Both the position numbers and the translations under genes were made by a program. 5,891 nt of DNA from Syntrophus sp. (in: bacteria). Its GTDB lineage: Bacteria > Desulfobacterota > Syntrophia > Syntrophales > UBA8958. A model generated the notes under the pieces. That model searched no databases and was not told where the DNA came from. It saw only the letters and a list, made by a program, of their open reading frames with translations. The DNA lies in the NCBI GenBank assembly GCA_003451635.1, contig DMAT01000050.1, positions 1 to 5,891 on the forward strand, written 5' to 3'. Shown one piece after another: positions 5,504 through 5,891 of the stretch; position 1 is the first letter of the stretch; each line of letters begins with the position of its first letter.

Positions 5504-5891
5504 GTGAAAAGAGGCATCGATCAGGTTTTCGTGGGCCGTTGTTTCTTGTGCCTTCTGCTGATGGCCATGTTGGCCGCATGCAGCAGCCAAAACACCGATT
5601 TGTCAGCACGATCCGCTCAGGGAACGGGAACGGCATTTGGGGATATTATCGTCGAAGGGTCCATCGGCGACGCCAGCAACCTCATTCCCATCCTCTCCAG
5701 CGACTCCACCTCCCACCAGATCGCCGGTCTTGTTTACAACGGTCTCGTTAAATACGACAAGGATCTCAAGATTGTCGGCGATCTGGCCGAATCCTGGGAG
5801 ATCTCACCGGACGGCCTCGATATTGTCTTTCATCTCCGCAAGGGGGTCAAGTGGCACGACGGTCACCCCTTTACAGCGCAGGATGTTTTGT
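5504..5891 (+). CDS. ABC transporter peptide-binding lipoprotein, SBP family 5 (partial, runs off the right edge)
   Basis: This is the N-terminal 129 codons of an OppA/DppA-type extracellular solute-binding protein, which delivers peptides, nickel or similar ligands to an ABC importer. A lipoprotein signal peptide is clear: basic start (K2, R3), hydrophobic FLCLLLMAML and lipobox LAAC with C26 as lipidation site. A short Ser/Thr/Gly linker follows. Then comes the family 5 pattern: GDIIVEGSIGDASNLIPIL, LVYNGLVKYDKDLKIVGDLA, ESWEISPDG and FHLRKGVKWHDGHPFTAQDV. GTG 5504 is chosen because it gives the complete signal peptide; its ribosome site is weak (GAAG about 9 bases upstream), so translation may depend on ribosomes ending at 5499. 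GTG 5531 is a possible later start. Permease and ATPase genes would be expected beyond the edge. The ligand cannot be predicted from this part. Confidence 0.92.
   Translation, partial: MKRGIDQVFVGRCFLCLLLMAMLAACSSQNTDLSARSAQGTGTAFGDIIVEGSIGDASNLIPILSSDSTSHQIAGLVYNGLVKYDKDLKIVGDLAESWEISPDGLDIVFHLRKGVKWHDGHPFTAQDVL

Overview
The window looks like a chromosomal segment of an anaerobic deltaproteobacterium, with a Syntrophus/Smithella-like (Syntrophales) source as the best guess. This rests on mid-range base composition, the CimA type, a phasin-like small protein and an HDOD protein. No taxonomic marker gene is present, so the assignment is an inference.

Layout. From the left edge to about 4930 all genes lie on the minus strand. 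In transcription order they are an HDOD-domain protein (4933-4088), a leader region (about 3996-3774), citramalate synthase cimA (3773-2187), a YciO/TsaC-family protein (2056-1448) and ribonuclease G/E (1401 to beyond base 1, C-terminus cut off). From about 5200 the direction switches to the plus strand: a small helical, phasin-like protein (5227-5499), then, 4 bases later, the N-terminal part of a peptide-binding ABC transporter lipoprotein (5504 to beyond the right edge).

The most interesting element is the cimA leader. A 27-codon peptide (3943-3860, minus) with a good Shine-Dalgarno site contains seven isoleucine codons. These include four in a row and a second pair, and two valine codons precede the stop. 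Downstream are mutually exclusive RNA pairings: a pause-type hairpin, a 10-bp antiterminator, and a 16-bp terminator hairpin ending in nine U residues directly before the cimA Shine-Dalgarno site. This is the layout of an ilv/leu-type transcription attenuator, here placed in front of the enzyme that commits pyruvate and acetyl-CoA to threonine-independent isoleucine synthesis. The expected logic is that isoleucyl-tRNA shortage stalls the leader ribosome, frees the antiterminator and turns cimA on.

A second structure is a near-perfect 57-base palindrome (27-bp arms, 3-base loop) five bases after the cimA stop codon. It resembles a REP/REPIN or MITE-like mobile repeat rather than an ordinary terminator. 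yciO and rng are probably co-transcribed (46-base gap), either from a candidate promoter at 2122-2094 or by read-through from cimA. The HDOD gene has its own good sigma70-type promoter.
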